From Chroococcus sp. FPU101 (GTDB lineage Bacteria > Cyanobacteriota > Cyanobacteriia > Cyanobacteriales > Microcystaceae): a DNA stretch of 64,000 nucleotides. A model generated the notes under the pieces. The model saw only the letters and a program-made list of their open reading frames with translations, did not search any database and was not told the DNA's origin. The position numbers and the translations under genes were made by a program. Shown here one piece after another: positions 50,014-60,499 of the stretch (position 1 is its first letter; each line of letters opens with the position of its first letter). The stretch spans positions 485,417-549,416 of the forward strand of contig NZ_BLJI01000001.1 in NCBI RefSeq assembly GCF_017312365.1. The letters are read 5' to 3'.

Positions 50014-50748
50014 ATGTTGTTACATTTAAGCACTTGGACAGAAGTCGAGTCCTATTTAGGACAGTCTAAAGGAATTATTATACCCATTGGCTCAACCGAA
50101 CAACATGGCCCAACTGGGTTAATTGGTACGGATGCTATTTGTGCAGAAGCAGTGGCCAAAGGTGTCGGAGACGTAACACAAGCATTGGTCGGGCCAACGA
50201 TTAATGTAGGAATGGCTTTACATCATACCGCTTTTCCTGGTTCAATGAGTTTGCGACCCAGTACCCTGATTTTAGTGATTACTGAATATATTACCTGTCT
50301 TGCTAAAGCGGGTTTTGAGCGATTTTTTTTCATTAATGGTCATGGGGGAAATATGGCAACTGTCAAAGCTGCTTTTTCCGAAACATATGATCATTTATCC
50401 AGTTTAAATATAGAAGTGCGATGTCAGTTAGCGAACTGGTTTATGTGTCGTTCGGTGTATCAACTCGCTAAAGAACTTTATGGAGATCAAGAAGGATCTC
50501 ATGCTACCCCTTCTGAAGTCGCACTGACGCAATATATTTATCCCGAAGCAATTAAAGATTATCCTCTATCCGAAACAGTTGCATCAGGTCATCCGATTTA
50601 TGGTGCGGCTGATTTTCGTCGTAACTATAGCGATGGTAGAATGGGATCGAATCCTGCTTTAGCGACACCCGAACACGGTCAGCAATTTTTAGAATTAGCG
50701 GTGAAAGAACTAAGCAACGCATATTTAGAATTTATTAATGCTCAGTAA
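50014..50748 (+). CDS. Creatininase-family amidohydrolase
   Basis: 244 aa with metal motifs GSTEQHGPTGLIGTD (E, H and D) and FFINGHGGNMAT, plus GDQEGSHATPSEVALT. This family includes creatininase, ArfB and MftE; in cyanobacteria the substrate is unknown. The length is standard. It lies 75 bp past the ThiF-like gene and 5 bp before the response regulator, but I see no functional link to either. Confidence 0.9.
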   Translation: MLLHLSTWTEVESYLGQSKGIIIPIGSTEQHGPTGLIGTDAICAEAVAKGVGDVTQALVGPTINVGMALHHTAFPGSMSLRPSTLILVITEYITCLAKAGFERFFFINGHGGNMATVKAAFSETYDHLSSLNIEVRCQLANWFMCRSVYQLAKELYGDQEGSHATPSEVALTQYIYPEAIKDYPLSETVASGHPIYGAADFRRNYSDGRMGSNPALATPEHGQQFLELAVKELSNAYLEFINAQ

Positions 50749-50753
50749 AAACG

Positions 50754-51464
50754 ATGAATGTTTTGATCGTAGAAGATGAGCCAGCGATCGCGCAACTCAT
50801 TCGAGAAACCCTAGAACGGGAAAACTTTTCTTGTATGATTGCTCAAACGGGTTTACAAGCGTTAGATTTATTCACTCAGCATCAAAGCGATGTGATTATT
50901 TTAGATTTAATGCTTCCTGAACTCGATGGGTTAGAGGTTTGTACTCGCATTCGACAAAAATCAAACATCAAAGATCCCTATATTTTGATGTTGACTGCGA
51001 AAGGGGAAGAAATTGATCGTATTATTGGTTTATCAACGGGTGCGGATGATTATCTCGTTAAACCTTTTAGTCCTAGAGAATTAGTGGCTAGAGTTAGAGC
51101 GTTATTGCGTCGGAGTTTACGACATGGCGGCACGACAAATCAAGTCTATCGAACTCGTCATTTTACCGTTGATTTAGACCAACATACTGCAATTCGTCAT
51201 TTAGATGAACAAACCTCCGAAATCCTAGAATTAACTACGTTAGAATTTAAGTTATTAGCCACCTTTGTCAGCTATCCTAGTCGGGTTTGGAGTCGCACAC
51301 AACTTATCGATCAATTGTGGGGAAATGACTTTTTTGGGGATGATCGCGTGGTTGATACTCATATTCGACGTTTACGCAAAAAAATTGAACCAGATGCGTC
51401 TCATCCGTTTTATATCAAAACGGTGGTGGGTATGGGTTATAAATTTGAAGATGAAATGAGCTAA
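50754..51464 (+). CDS. OmpR-family response regulator
   Basis: 236 aa: receiver domain with phospho-acceptor D51 in VIILDLMLPELDG, acidic pair EDE at 7-9, T81 and K103 in YLVKPFSPREL, then a winged-helix DNA-binding domain (TLEFKLLATFVSYPSRVWSR, VVDTHIRRLRKKIE, VGMGYKFE). It is a transcription factor of a two-component system with the histidine kinase 7 bp downstream. Stimulus and targets unknown. Confidence 0.94.
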   Translation: MNVLIVEDEPAIAQLIRETLERENFSCMIAQTGLQALDLFTQHQSDVIILDLMLPELDGLEVCTRIRQKSNIKDPYILMLTAKGEEIDRIIGLSTGADDYLVKPFSPRELVARVRALLRRSLRHGGTTNQVYRTRHFTVDLDQHTAIRHLDEQTSEILELTTLEFKLLATFVSYPSRVWSRTQLIDQLWGNDFFGDDRVVDTHIRRLRKKIEPDASHPFYIKTVVGMGYKFEDEMS

Positions 51465-51471
51465 AATTTCT

Positions 51472-52596
51472 ATGCCAAAATTTAGTTTAGGAACTCGCTT
51501 CTTTTTTTCTCACTTGTTCGTGATGCTGGTGGGATTAATTAGTTTTGTAGCGATGGCTAAATTATCTTCTCCTAAAATGTTTGTTTTGCGTCTAGAACAA
51601 TTAGAAAGGCAGGGTTTTTATACGGTTCGTTCAGCTAGAACTTATTTAATTAGAGGTTTTGAAACTGCTTGGGATAGTAGCGCAATTTTAGCTTGTGTTG
51701 TCGGAGGAACTACCGCAGGATTTTTGAGTTATTTTGCTTCCCGTCAAACGATGAAACAATTTAAAGCGATGCAAGATATTACTCAAGAATTCGCCGCAGG
51801 AAATTTACATCAACGTATGGCAAGTAGTGATATTCCAGAGTTTAATCAATTAGCGTCTAGTTTTAATTACATGGCAAAAAGTTTAGAAGATGTAGAGAAA
51901 AAACGACGAGAATTAATTGGTGATTTAACTCACGAACTCAGAACTCCTTTAACAGTTGTCAGAGGATATTTAGAAGAATTAGCCGATGGTTCAATTGAAG
52001 CAAACCCTGAACTTTATTGGCGTTTGGTACAAGAAACAAGACGTTTAGAACGATTAACCTACGATTTACAAGAATTATCGAAATCTGAGGCTGGATATCT
52101 ATCAATTAATTTACAATCCATTGATTTAAAACCAATTCTTAATTCTTTAGTCGAAAAATTTGCTGATCAACTTTTAGAAGACGGCCCCGTGTTACAGTTA
52201 GACTGTCCTGCTGATTTACCTATGGTTTTAGCTGATATTGACCGAACTGAACAGGTTTTAGTTAATTTATTAGGAAATGCTTTAAGATACACTGAAAAAG
52301 GTACAATAACTCTCAAAGCATGGCGTGAAAAACAAAAAGTTTGGATCGCAGTCATTGATACAGGTATTGGTATTGCTCAAGAAGATTTACCCTATGTGTT
52401 TGAAAAGTTTTGGCGTGCCGATCGCTCCCGTTCTCGCTATTCTGGAGGAAGTGGGTTAGGTTTGTCGATCGCTCGTCGTTTGGTAGAATTACAAAATGGT
52501 CATCTAACTGTTGAAAGTGCGTTAGGTAAAGGCAGTACATTTAAGTTTTCTTTACCTGTATCTGAAACAAATATTCTAAATCTTCTTTCAACTTAA
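51472..52596 (+). CDS. Sensor histidine kinase (HAMP, HisKA, HATPase_c)
   Basis: 374 aa. Two membrane helices (about 10-28 and 70-88) flank a short extracytoplasmic part of about 40 residues. HAMP follows at about 90-142, then the dimerisation domain with phosphorylated H154 in GDLTHELRTPL, and the ATPase with NLLGNALRYT, DTGIGI and GGSGLGLSIARRLVE. Short sensor region suggests a BaeS-like envelope sensor. Partner of the preceding response regulator. Confidence 0.93.
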   Translation: MPKFSLGTRFFFSHLFVMLVGLISFVAMAKLSSPKMFVLRLEQLERQGFYTVRSARTYLIRGFETAWDSSAILACVVGGTTAGFLSYFASRQTMKQFKAMQDITQEFAAGNLHQRMASSDIPEFNQLASSFNYMAKSLEDVEKKRRELIGDLTHELRTPLTVVRGYLEELADGSIEANPELYWRLVQETRRLERLTYDLQELSKSEAGYLSINLQSIDLKPILNSLVEKFADQLLEDGPVLQLDCPADLPMVLADIDRTEQVLVNLLGNALRYTEKGTITLKAWREKQKVWIAVIDTGIGIAQEDLPYVFEKFWRADRSRSRYSGGSGLGLSIARRLVELQNGHLTVESALGKGSTFKFSLPVSETNILNLLST

Positions 52597-52614
52597 AGAT
52601 CTTTTTTAAGGAAT

Positions 52615-53091
52615 ATGTTTAAACCTTCCATCATATCGGTCATCACTAATTTTATCGCCTTTCCCGTCTTGGCTCAATCAACGGCTACTGTTTTTGCACC
52701 TCCTACTAATATCCGCAACCGTCCAAATGGTGAGATTATTTGTACGGTTAACGAAAAAATTTCTCTTGATGTCTATCAAAAAGAAGGACAATGGTACTAT
52801 ACCGATTATTGTGGCGGTGGTTACATTCATCAAAGCCAAATCCGTTTACAATCGGCATCAGGCTCGAACAACACAACCGAGCGTGCTAGAGTAGTCGGAC
52901 TCAAACAAGGACAGTTAGCTTTACGAGATTCTCCTAACGGTCGTTCCTTAGCAGGTCTTAATAATGGTAATGTCGTACAAATCCTAGAACAGCAAGGAAA
53001 CTGGGCCTATGTACAGGTGATTAACGGGCCAAATTCTCAAGTTAATGGAATGCAAGGTTGGGTTAATTCATACTACTTAGCACTTTTTTAA
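52615..53091 (+). CDS. Secreted SH3-like domain protein
   Basis: 158 aa with a signal peptide (IISVITNFIAFPVLAQS). Two bacterial SH3-like repeats follow: VFAPPTNIRNRPNGEIICTV...YYTDYCGGGYIHQSQIRL and ARVVGLKQGQLALRDSPNGRSLAG...WGWVNSYYLALF-type end (QGWVNSYYLALF). Such domains often bind cell wall. 18 bp after the kinase gene, so possibly its regulon. It overlaps the convergent gene by 4 bp. Confidence 0.82.
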   Translation: MFKPSIISVITNFIAFPVLAQSTATVFAPPTNIRNRPNGEIICTVNEKISLDVYQKEGQWYYTDYCGGGYIHQSQIRLQSASGSNNTTERARVVGLKQGQLALRDSPNGRSLAGLNNGNVVQILEQQGNWAYVQVINGPNSQVNGMQGWVNSYYLALF

Positions 53092-53759
53092 TTAGCCATT
53101 AAGATTTTTTCACGGTTGGTTGATGAAAATAGTGGGGGACGTAGACAAAGATAAGCAAGAGAACCGAGTAGCGGAACGAAAACGACTGCTAAGAAGACTT
53201 GCGGTTGATACCAATGACGACGCGCCATATCATCCCCTACAACGGTCGGAAATAAAAGATAAAATAACACCAGTGCCAAACTCATACCATTAATAAAGCG
53301 ATCCCCCAAAAACTGCTCTACAAAATCTCCCCAATTCCCAAAGGCTAAACTATAGCCAAGAATGATCAATGTACTTAGAGTTAACATAATTCCGTAAAGA
53401 CGAGAATCCAAGAAATGCAATAAAGCATTCTTTTGTCCTGAAAATTCTTGATTTGATTGACGAGTCGCTAAATACGGTAAAAGACCTAATACACCCGAAC
53501 CAAGAGAAGCGATCGCAAATGGCCAAAAAGGTATTTTCTGTATTCTGCCATCAATGAACAATACACCACTATAAATAAAGATCCAAATCCCTACTAGAGA
53601 AAACAATGAAAGGATAATCGGATTAATCTCCGTCAATTGAAATGTCAGAATATTTTTTAAGAGCGTTAATGTTTGATCTAAGTGTAAGGGTGGTGCGAAA
53701 AACAACACATAAGCGATAAATCCCACCCACACTAACCACAATGTCATTTTTCGAGCCAT
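53088..53759 (-). CDS. Conserved cyanobacterial membrane protein, unknown
   Basis: 223 aa with six or seven hydrophobic helices and short polar loops. GVLGLLPYLATRQ and VVGDDMARRHWY look like conserved loop motifs of a cyanobacterial/plastid-type membrane family I recall as uncharacterised. Monocistronic. No catalytic motif. Confidence 0.7.
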   Translation of the reverse strand: MARKMTLWLVWVGFIAYVLFFAPPLHLDQTLTLLKNILTFQLTEINPIILSLFSLVGIWIFIYSGVLFIDGRIQKIPFWPFAIASLGSGVLGLLPYLATRQSNQEFSGQKNALLHFLDSRLYGIMLTLSTLIILGYSLAFGNWGDFVEQFLGDRFINGMSLALVLFYLLFPTVVGDDMARRHWYQPQVFLAVVFVPLLGSLAYLCLRPPLFSSTNREKILMAN

Positions 53760-53851
53760 AATCTTCCAGAAATAAATACACAGAATCTAACGATTAGTTT
53801 GCATTCTAAAGGATGATTTCGTGGCTCGTTGTCGCTCAATGGGTATAGCTT

Positions 53852-55756
53852 TTACACTGATTGATAACGCGCACGCAATTCTAAATAGACCAATAGCGCA
53901 TTAATATCAGCAGGGTTTACCCCACCAATACGAGACGCTTGACCAATGGTTGCGGGTTTAATTTTTGTTAATTTTTCTCTTGCTTCCATTGACAAAGTAT
54001 CGATTTTCATATAATCAATTTCACAGGATAAATGACGATTACTATGACGGCTAATTTGTTCGATTTGATTTTGTTGGCGTTTGAGATATCCTGAATATTT
54101 GATATCAATTTCCGCGCCTTCCCGTTCGTTGATGGTTAAATCTGGATTTCCCAAACCATAACGATCTAGGTCAACATAGTGAAACCCTGGACGACGCAGG
54201 AGATCAGCTAGAGAGACAGATCCTTTTATTTTTTGTTGGGTATCATGAGCGATCGCAATCCCTAATTCATCGCGTTCTTTAATACGAGTTTCGTACAAAC
54301 GCTCTTTCTCGGCAATGATATTCGCTTGTTTTTGTTGGTAGAGATCCCAACGGCGATCGTCAATTAAACCAATTTCTCGACCTAATGGGGTAAGACGTTC
54401 ATCAGCATTATCTGATCGTAACATCAGACGATACTCAGAGCGACTGGTGAGCATTCGATAGGGTTCACGGAGATCTTTTGTACACAAATCATCCACCAAA
54501 GTACCAAGATAGCTTTGTTCTCTGGGGAAAACAATCATCTTTTGTCCCCGAGCAAAACGCGCTGCATTGATCCCCGCTACAATTCCTTGTGCTGCTGCTT
54601 CTTCATATCCCGTTGTCCCATTGACTTGTCCTGCACAGAATAACCCTTCAATCTTTTTCGTCATCAGGGTTGGATAACACTGAGTTGCGGGAATAAAATC
54701 ATATTCGACTGCATAAGCTGCACGTAACATCACACACTTTTCCAAACCAGGTAAAGTGTGCAACATTGCTAGTTGTATTTTTTCGGGTAAACCAGTCGAA
54801 AACCCTTGGATATAAAGTTCAGGAATGTCTCGCCCTTCGGGTTCAATAAAGATTTGATGGCTTTCTTTATCAGCAAACCTGACAATTTTATCCTCAATAG
54901 AAGGACAATAACGTGGGCCTTTAGAATCTATAAAACCACCATAAATGGGAGACAAATGTAAATTATCTCGAATCAATTGATGGGTTTCAGCAGTGGTTCG
55001 GGTGAGATAACAGTTCATTTGTTCTCGTTCCACCCAAGCTTCAGGATCAAAGCTAAACCAGCGTATTTCTTCGTCTGGAGGTTGGGGTTCTAGTCTAGAA
55101 TAATCGACAGTCCGTTTATCGACTCGTGCAGGGGTTCCCGTTTTCAGTCGTCCTGTTTCAAACCCCAAATCATTTAAGGTTTCGGTTAAACCGACTGCGG
55201 CAAATTCGCCAGCACGTCCCGCAGACATCGATTTATCGCCGATCCAGATTTTCCCTTGTAAGAAGGTACCAGTCGTCAGAATAACCGCTTTAGCTTGAAA
55301 ACAAGTCCCGAAATAGGTGTGAATACCGATTACTTCATCATTTTGTCCTAAGACTAAATCTGTCACCATTCCTTCTCGAATAGACAGATTTTCTTGATTT
55401 TCCACAATATTTTTCATTACGGCTGCATATTCTCGCTTATCCGTTTGCGCCCGTAATGCCCACACCGCAGGGCCTCGTGAATTATTTAGTACTCGTTTTT
55501 GGAGATAGGTGCGATCGGCCATTTTCCCGATCTCGCCCCCTAGCGCATCGACTTCGTGGGTTAACTGGGATTTTGCTGGCCCACCAACAGCAGGGTTACA
55601 AGGTTGCCAAGCAATTTTATCAAGGTTGAGGGTTAACATTAAGGTACGACAACCTAATCTAGCACAAGCTAAAGCCGCCTCACAGCCTGAATGGCCAGCA
55701 CCGACAACAATTACATCGAATGCGTCTTGAAAGTCTACAGGGGGTCTAATGGTCAT
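53852..55756 (-). CDS. mnmG: tRNA uridine-5-carboxymethylaminomethyl modification enzyme MnmG
   Basis: 634 aa, FAD-binding GidA family: [65 protein letters not shown], and a C-terminal helical domain with LRARYQS. With MnmE it makes cmnm5U at wobble U34 of tRNAs. Full-length; start ATG at 55756. Confidence 0.97.
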   Translation of the reverse strand: MTIRPPVDFQDAFDVIVVGAGHSGCEAALACARLGCRTLMLTLNLDKIAWQPCNPAVGGPAKSQLTHEVDALGGEIGKMADRTYLQKRVLNNSRGPAVWALRAQTDKREYAAVMKNIVENQENLSIREGMVTDLVLGQNDEVIGIHTYFGTCFQAKAVILTTGTFLQGKIWIGDKSMSAGRAGEFAAVGLTETLNDLGFETGRLKTGTPARVDKRTVDYSRLEPQPPDEEIRWFSFDPEAWVEREQMNCYLTRTTAETHQLIRDNLHLSPIYGGFIDSKGPRYCPSIEDKIVRFADKESHQIFIEPEGRDIPELYIQGFSTGLPEKIQLAMLHTLPGLEKCVMLRAAYAVEYDFIPATQCYPTLMTKKIEGLFCAGQVNGTTGYEEAAAQGIVAGINAARFARGQKMIVFPREQSYLGTLVDDLCTKDLREPYRMLTSRSEYRLMLRSDNADERLTPLGREIGLIDDRRWDLYQQKQANIIAEKERLYETRIKERDELGIAIAHDTQQKIKGSVSLADLLRRPGFHYVDLDRYGLGNPDLTINEREGAEIDIKYSGYLKRQQNQIEQISRHSNRHLSCEIDYMKIDTLSMEAREKLTKIKPATIGQASRIGGVNPADINALLVYLELRARYQSV

Positions 55757-55897
55757 TGAAGTTCTCAGGTTTTTTGAATTTAACCTAGATCTTTATTTTA
55801 ACTGAAGGGAAAAGAATCTCTGTATTTGATCACGATAAAGGAAAATCGGCGAAAAACTGCACATCGTCGGATGTGTATGGGCATCGTCATGCTGTTG

Positions 55898-56338
55898 TTA
55901 TATGCGCAACACATAATGAAAGAAGTCTTCGTCCTTAGTATATCCAAGCGATTCGTAGAGCGATTGCGCTGCTACATTGGACACTTGTGTTGCTAAAATG
56001 ATTCGGACGGCTTCTGTTTCTCTGGCAAACTTTTCTGCCGCACTGATGAGTAACTTTGCTACCCCTTTCTTTCGGTAGGCTTCCTCCACGAATAAATCAT
56101 TCAAAATCCAAACCCGCTTCATTGATACTGAAGAAAAACTAGGATAAAGCTGGATAAATCCTACTTTGTATTCTCCATTACTAGCTAAAAAGATTGTGGA
56201 ATCATTGTTCTGAAATCGCTGTTGAAGAAACTTTGTCACTGCTTCGAGATTTGAAGGCTGCTGATAAAAAATTCGATATTGATCAAACAACTTCGATACT
56301 TCTTCAAGATGTTCCAAACGAGCTAGAACAATTTCCAT
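55898..56338 (-). CDS. GNAT-family N-acetyltransferase
   Basis: 146 aa, one GNAT domain: LNDLFVEEAYRKKGVAKLLISAAEKFAR is the acetyl-CoA site (R/QxxGxA), followed by VSNVAAQSLYESLGYTKDEDF. Substrate unknown. Complete and single. Confidence 0.9.
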   Translation of the reverse strand: MEIVLARLEHLEEVSKLFDQYRIFYQQPSNLEAVTKFLQQRFQNNDSTIFLASNGEYKVGFIQLYPSFSSVSMKRVWILNDLFVEEAYRKKGVAKLLISAAEKFARETEAVRIILATQVSNVAAQSLYESLGYTKDEDFFHYVLRI

Positions 56339-56480
56339 CGTTTTAACCTCAGCACTTATAATAATCTAAAATTAGCACTGATTGTCATTATGCTATTATT
56401 ATTACTTATTTTTCTCTAGCTTGGTCTTGGGATCTATCTCAAGATGCTGTAGGGATTTGCTCACAAAATCCAATTAAAAA

Positions 56481-56499
56481 GGGTTTGGCGACCAAACCC
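56481..56499. repeat. Short GC-rich palindrome
   Basis: GGGTTTGG-CGA-CCAAACCC, an 8-bp perfect stem, downstream of the orphan antitoxin gene; nearly the same sequence as the hairpin at 3786-3809. Confidence 0.5.
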
Positions 56500-56545
56500 C
56501 TACAATGAATTATCATAAGTCATATTAAAACTGATTTAGGTTGAT

Positions 56546-56857
56546 TCATCGATCTCGATCCTCCCGCAGTAATTCCGTACTGTCAAGCCGTTGAATATCA
56601 TTCTGACGTTGTTTTCGACGTTGTTTTCGACGCTGCTCAATTTCAGCTTGAAGTTGAGGTACAGCCTTCCGTCTTTCTTCCCAGGTGGGATCGGTTTCTG
56701 GAGAAATCAAAAAATTTAAGGGTTTTTGTGGTTTTTCAACGGCTTGGGTGAGGATATTGATGACTTGTTCGTTAATTGAGCGATCGTGTTTTTGGGCGAG
56801 TTGTTGGATCTGTTCAACTAATTCATCGGGTAGGTTTTCTAAGATCAGGGTTGCCAT
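56546..56857 (-). CDS. FitA-like ribbon-helix-helix antitoxin, apparently orphan
   Basis: 103 aa. N-terminal RHH: TLILENLPDELVEQIQQLAQKHDRSINEQVINILTQAV. The C-terminal end LDSTELLREDRDR is the usual toxin-binding tail of FitA-type antitoxins. Downstream, where the PIN toxin gene should start, there is no ORF. In between is the tandem RRKQRRKQR, encoded by a 12-bp DNA repeat, possibly a local duplication. Confidence 0.8.
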   Translation of the reverse strand: MATLILENLPDELVEQIQQLAQKHDRSINEQVINILTQAVEKPQKPLNFLISPETDPTWEERRKAVPQLQAEIEQRRKQRRKQRQNDIQRLDSTELLREDRDR

Positions 56858-56923
56858 AGGTTTTAAGGATAAACTGGGCTAGTTATATTGTACTTATTCA
56901 AAAAAACAAAGCCTTTTAAATGA

Positions 56924-59545
56924 TTACGACTTTCCTTGACGCTTTTCAATCATCGAAATAGAACGAGAAACGCTATCGGGGAAAATAACAACCAGTCCAC
57001 CTTCTGCGACTTGATTTAATCCTTCTTCTAATGCTTCAACTTCACTCAAAATAATTTTATAGGGAAGATCGGCATTTTCTGATATAATCCCTTGAACGAT
57101 TAAGTTAGCAACTTCGCCGCGTTGTCTGCCTCTGGGATCATCGTCTTCTTTAATAATAATGCGATCGAACATTTGTGCCGATAGTTTACCCAATGTGATC
57201 AGATCTTCATCTCTGCGATCGCCTGGCCCACCGACTACGCCTAATTTTTCACCAGGCCAGTTCTTGACAAAGCCGCTTACTGCTTCATATCCAGCAGGGT
57301 TATGAGCATAGTCAATTAAAGCATGATGAGAACCAAGATCAAAAAGATTCATTCTGCCTGGAGTTTGATCAGCAGATGGGACAAATGTTCTAACTCCTTG
57401 ACGAATCATCTCGATATCTACACCTTGAACAAACGCAGCTAAACAAGCAGCCAAGGCATTCGCGATCATAAAAGGTGCCATTCCCTTCATCGTCATCGGA
57501 ACATTAATGGCTTCTTCAATGCGAAGTGTCCATTCACCCTCAAGAATTGACAGATAACCATTTTCATAAATGGCTGCTATTCCACCGCGTCGCATATGGG
57601 CTTCAATAATGGGGTTATTGGACTGCATCGAAAAATATGCCACTTTTCCTTTGACTCGTTCAGCCATTGGCGCAACAAGGGGATCATCAGCATTTAAGAC
57701 GGCGTAACCATTGGGGGCGACAACTTCAGCAACAACACCTTTCACCTTAGCCATTTGTTCAATGGTATCAATGTCACCGAGTCCTAAATGATCTGCCGCC
57801 ACATTTAAAACAATTCCAACATCACACTGATCAAAGGCTAACCCAGAACGGAGTATACCGCCTCTTGCTGATTCTAGTACGGCAACTTCAACGGTCGGAT
57901 CTCGAAGGATCACACCTGCACTGTAGGGGCCTGTGTTATCGCCTTTTTCAACTAAGTGTTCACCTAAATAAATACCATCTGTGGTCGTATAACCGACGAC
58001 TTTTCCTGTTTGGCGATAGATATGGCTAGTGAGGCGGGTTGTGGTGGTTTTGCCGTTGGTTCCAGTAATGGTGATGATGGGAATACGACACGGTGTACCA
58101 GGGGGGAACAACATATCAATGACGGGGGCGGCGACGTTGCGCGGTAACCCTCGACTGGGGGCGACGTGCATCCGAAAACCAGGGGCGGCATTGACTTCAA
58201 CAATTACTCCATCGACTTCGCGTAGGGGTTTGGTAATATCTGGGGTCACGACATCGATCCCCGCAATATCTAGCCCAATAATCTTAGCGACTCGTTCAGT
58301 TAACCAGACGTTTTCGGGATGAATTTCATCAGTACGATCGATAGCAATTCCTCCTGTACTAAGGTTCGCCGTTGCTCGTAGATAAACGGTTTCTCCTTGA
58401 GGTGGAATACTATTAATGTCATATCCTTGACGCTCTAGAATGTTTTCAACAGTGCGATCAACGACAATTTTAGTCAGGATGTTCGCGTGTCCGTCGCCTC
58501 GGTTGGGGTCTTTATTAGTTTCATCGATCAATTCTTGAATAGTCGAGTTTCCATCACCGATCACATGGGCTGGAACTCTTTCTGCTACTGCAATCAGTTT
58601 ACCATTGACAATTAGAACACGATGATCACTGCCGCGATAAAAACGTTCAACGATGACACTACGACTTTTTGAGGCTTTACTGGCGAGGTCGTAGGCTTCT
58701 TCGGCGAGTTCCCAAGAGTTTATATCAATGGTGATGCCGCGTCCATGATTGCCATCGAGGGGTTTAATGACAATAGGATAGCCCCCAACTTCGTTGATCG
58801 CACTTTCTAACTCATCTAGATATTGAATAACGGTACCTCTGGGGACAGGAATTCCAGAATCTCCGAGGATGGTTTTTGTTCCTTCTTTGTCACAGGCGAG
58901 TTCTACGGCTAATATTCCTGAATTTTGGCTTAATGTGGCTTGAATCCGCTTTTGATAGATGCCATAGCCAAACTGTACCATTGCCCTCGCACTCAGGAGC
59001 GTCCAAGGAATGAGGCGGGTTTCTGCTTCTTTGACGATCGTTTCTGTGCTAGGGCCTAGCGATGATTGGGCCGCGAGATCTCTGAGATCCGCGAGATCTT
59101 GTTCAAGTTCGACTCTAGAATAAAATCCTGTTTCGACAATTGATTGACACATTCGTACTGCTGCACGTCCCGCGTATCGTCCTGCTTGTTCTTCGACATA
59201 TTCAAAGACAACATTGTAAACGCCTGGGGTTGATGTTTCACGCGTTCGACCAAAACCGACGGGCATTCCGACTAATTCTTGTAGTTCTAGGGCAATGTGT
59301 TCAATGATATGCCCCATGTAGGTTCCTTCTTGAACTCGCTCTAAAAATCCACCCCGATAGCCAGGTGAGCAGTAGTGTTCGACCAAACTGGGTAAAATTT
59401 TGACTAATCCTTCGTAAAAACCTGGGATTTCATTAGAGGGCTTCTCGGCTAGATCTTCTAGGTCAAGACGCATGATAACCAGTTTTTTTCGTCGAATACT
59501 CCAATAGTTGGGCCCTCGCAGGGTCTGAGTTTTGAGAATCTTCAT
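56924..59545 (-). CDS. cphA: Cyanophycin synthetase
   Basis: 873 aa. N-terminal domain, then ATP-grasp (IVIKPLDGNHGRGITIDI, about 220-450) and a Mur ligase-like C-terminal domain with P-loop ITGTNGKTTTTRLTSHI (about residue 490) and IDYAHNPAGYEAV. It polymerises Asp and Arg into multi-L-arginyl-poly-L-aspartate, the nitrogen store. Full length. Followed upstream by cphB on the same strand: they are 99 bp apart and probably one operon. Confidence 0.97.
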   Translation of the reverse strand: MKILKTQTLRGPNYWSIRRKKLVIMRLDLEDLAEKPSNEIPGFYEGLVKILPSLVEHYCSPGYRGGFLERVQEGTYMGHIIEHIALELQELVGMPVGFGRTRETSTPGVYNVVFEYVEEQAGRYAGRAAVRMCQSIVETGFYSRVELEQDLADLRDLAAQSSLGPSTETIVKEAETRLIPWTLLSARAMVQFGYGIYQKRIQATLSQNSGILAVELACDKEGTKTILGDSGIPVPRGTVIQYLDELESAINEVGGYPIVIKPLDGNHGRGITIDINSWELAEEAYDLASKASKSRSVIVERFYRGSDHRVLIVNGKLIAVAERVPAHVIGDGNSTIQELIDETNKDPNRGDGHANILTKIVVDRTVENILERQGYDINSIPPQGETVYLRATANLSTGGIAIDRTDEIHPENVWLTERVAKIIGLDIAGIDVVTPDITKPLREVDGVIVEVNAAPGFRMHVAPSRGLPRNVAAPVIDMLFPPGTPCRIPIITITGTNGKTTTTRLTSHIYRQTGKVVGYTTTDGIYLGEHLVEKGDNTGPYSAGVILRDPTVEVAVLESARGGILRSGLAFDQCDVGIVLNVAADHLGLGDIDTIEQMAKVKGVVAEVVAPNGYAVLNADDPLVAPMAERVKGKVAYFSMQSNNPIIEAHMRRGGIAAIYENGYLSILEGEWTLRIEEAINVPMTMKGMAPFMIANALAACLAAFVQGVDIEMIRQGVRTFVPSADQTPGRMNLFDLGSHHALIDYAHNPAGYEAVSGFVKNWPGEKLGVVGGPGDRRDEDLITLGKLSAQMFDRIIIKEDDDPRGRQRGEVANLIVQGIISENADLPYKIILSEVEALEEGLNQVAEGGLVVIFPDSVSRSISMIEKRQGKS

Positions 59546-59644
59546 AAGGATTTTGCGTTTTTCACAAACAAAGGAAGCACAAAGAAGCCGTTTGATATTG
59601 TCTCTCGTAGTTGTTATAGGTAACTGTTCAACATGAACAGTTTT

Positions 59645-60499
59645 TTAAGCGTTTTTGGCAATGGGTAGATGCTTATGCAGATGATAGCAATCGCTATGAG
59701 AGAGCAGATGTAGTCTCAGATTATGTAGGCTTAACGGCTCATTCACGCTGACTTCTGAAAGATTAGTATAGGACATTTCGCGGGCATCCACGATCGCTAC
59801 TGTTCCTTTTCCAATCACTCTAATGATGCCATCTCGTTCAAACATAGCACAGGTGTCCTCATCGATCCCAATTCCTAAGCGTTCGGGATAAATAGAAATT
59901 GCACTCAAAAGACGCGACATCCGATTACGATTATGGAAATGTTGATCAACAATGACTTCGGGAATTAAGCCGAGTCCCATCGCCATATCGACGAGAGGAC
60001 GGTTAGGTGCTTCTCCGCTACTGCCTCCCGCGATCATATGATGACCCATAACGGCTGCTCCCGCACTGGTTCCCGCGAGGGTGATTTCTCCAAGTTGAAC
60101 CCGTTGCCGAATGCGTTCCATCAAGGGAGTATCAGCGAGTAAACCACATAATCTGAGTTGGTCGCCTCCAGTCAAAAAGATTCCCGTACACTCTTCTACA
60201 TATTCTTGAAATAGGGGATCTTCACCTTGAGAGCGATCGCGAATATCTAAAACTTTAATATGTTTAGATCCCATTTCTTCAAAAATGCGCTGATAGCGTT
60301 CTCCAATCAGCACAGGTTCACGAGAAGCAGATGGAATAATACCAATGACTGCATCCGAACCACCAGAATGAGTCCAGAAGGTATGTAGGATCTCTTTGCC
60401 ATGTACTTTATCTTCTGCACCGCCGATTACTAAAATAGCTGTTTTGGTCGCTTGAGGCATAGGAGTGTCATTTACTTTGGTCTGTGACTGGAGCATCAT
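59645..60499 (-). CDS. cphB: Cyanophycinase
   Basis: 284 aa, S51 serine peptidase-like exopeptidase that releases beta-Asp-Arg from cyanophycin. Nucleophile Ser in AGTSAGAAVMGHH, with IGGAEDKVHGKEIL, FLTGGDQLRLCGLL and VVDQHFHNRNRMSRLL conserved. The start may be ATG 60499, or 60460 (MPQATKTAILVIGG), which matches the Synechocystis N-terminus better. Upstream of cphA. Confidence 0.96.
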   Translation of the reverse strand: MMLQSQTKVNDTPMPQATKTAILVIGGAEDKVHGKEILHTFWTHSGGSDAVIGIIPSASREPVLIGERYQRIFEEMGSKHIKVLDIRDRSQGEDPLFQEYVEECTGIFLTGGDQLRLCGLLADTPLMERIRQRVQLGEITLAGTSAGAAVMGHHMIAGGSSGEAPNRPLVDMAMGLGLIPEVIVDQHFHNRNRMSRLLSAISIYPERLGIGIDEDTCAMFERDGIIRVIGKGTVAIVDAREMSYTNLSEVSVNEPLSLHNLRLHLLSHSDCYHLHKHLPIAKNA

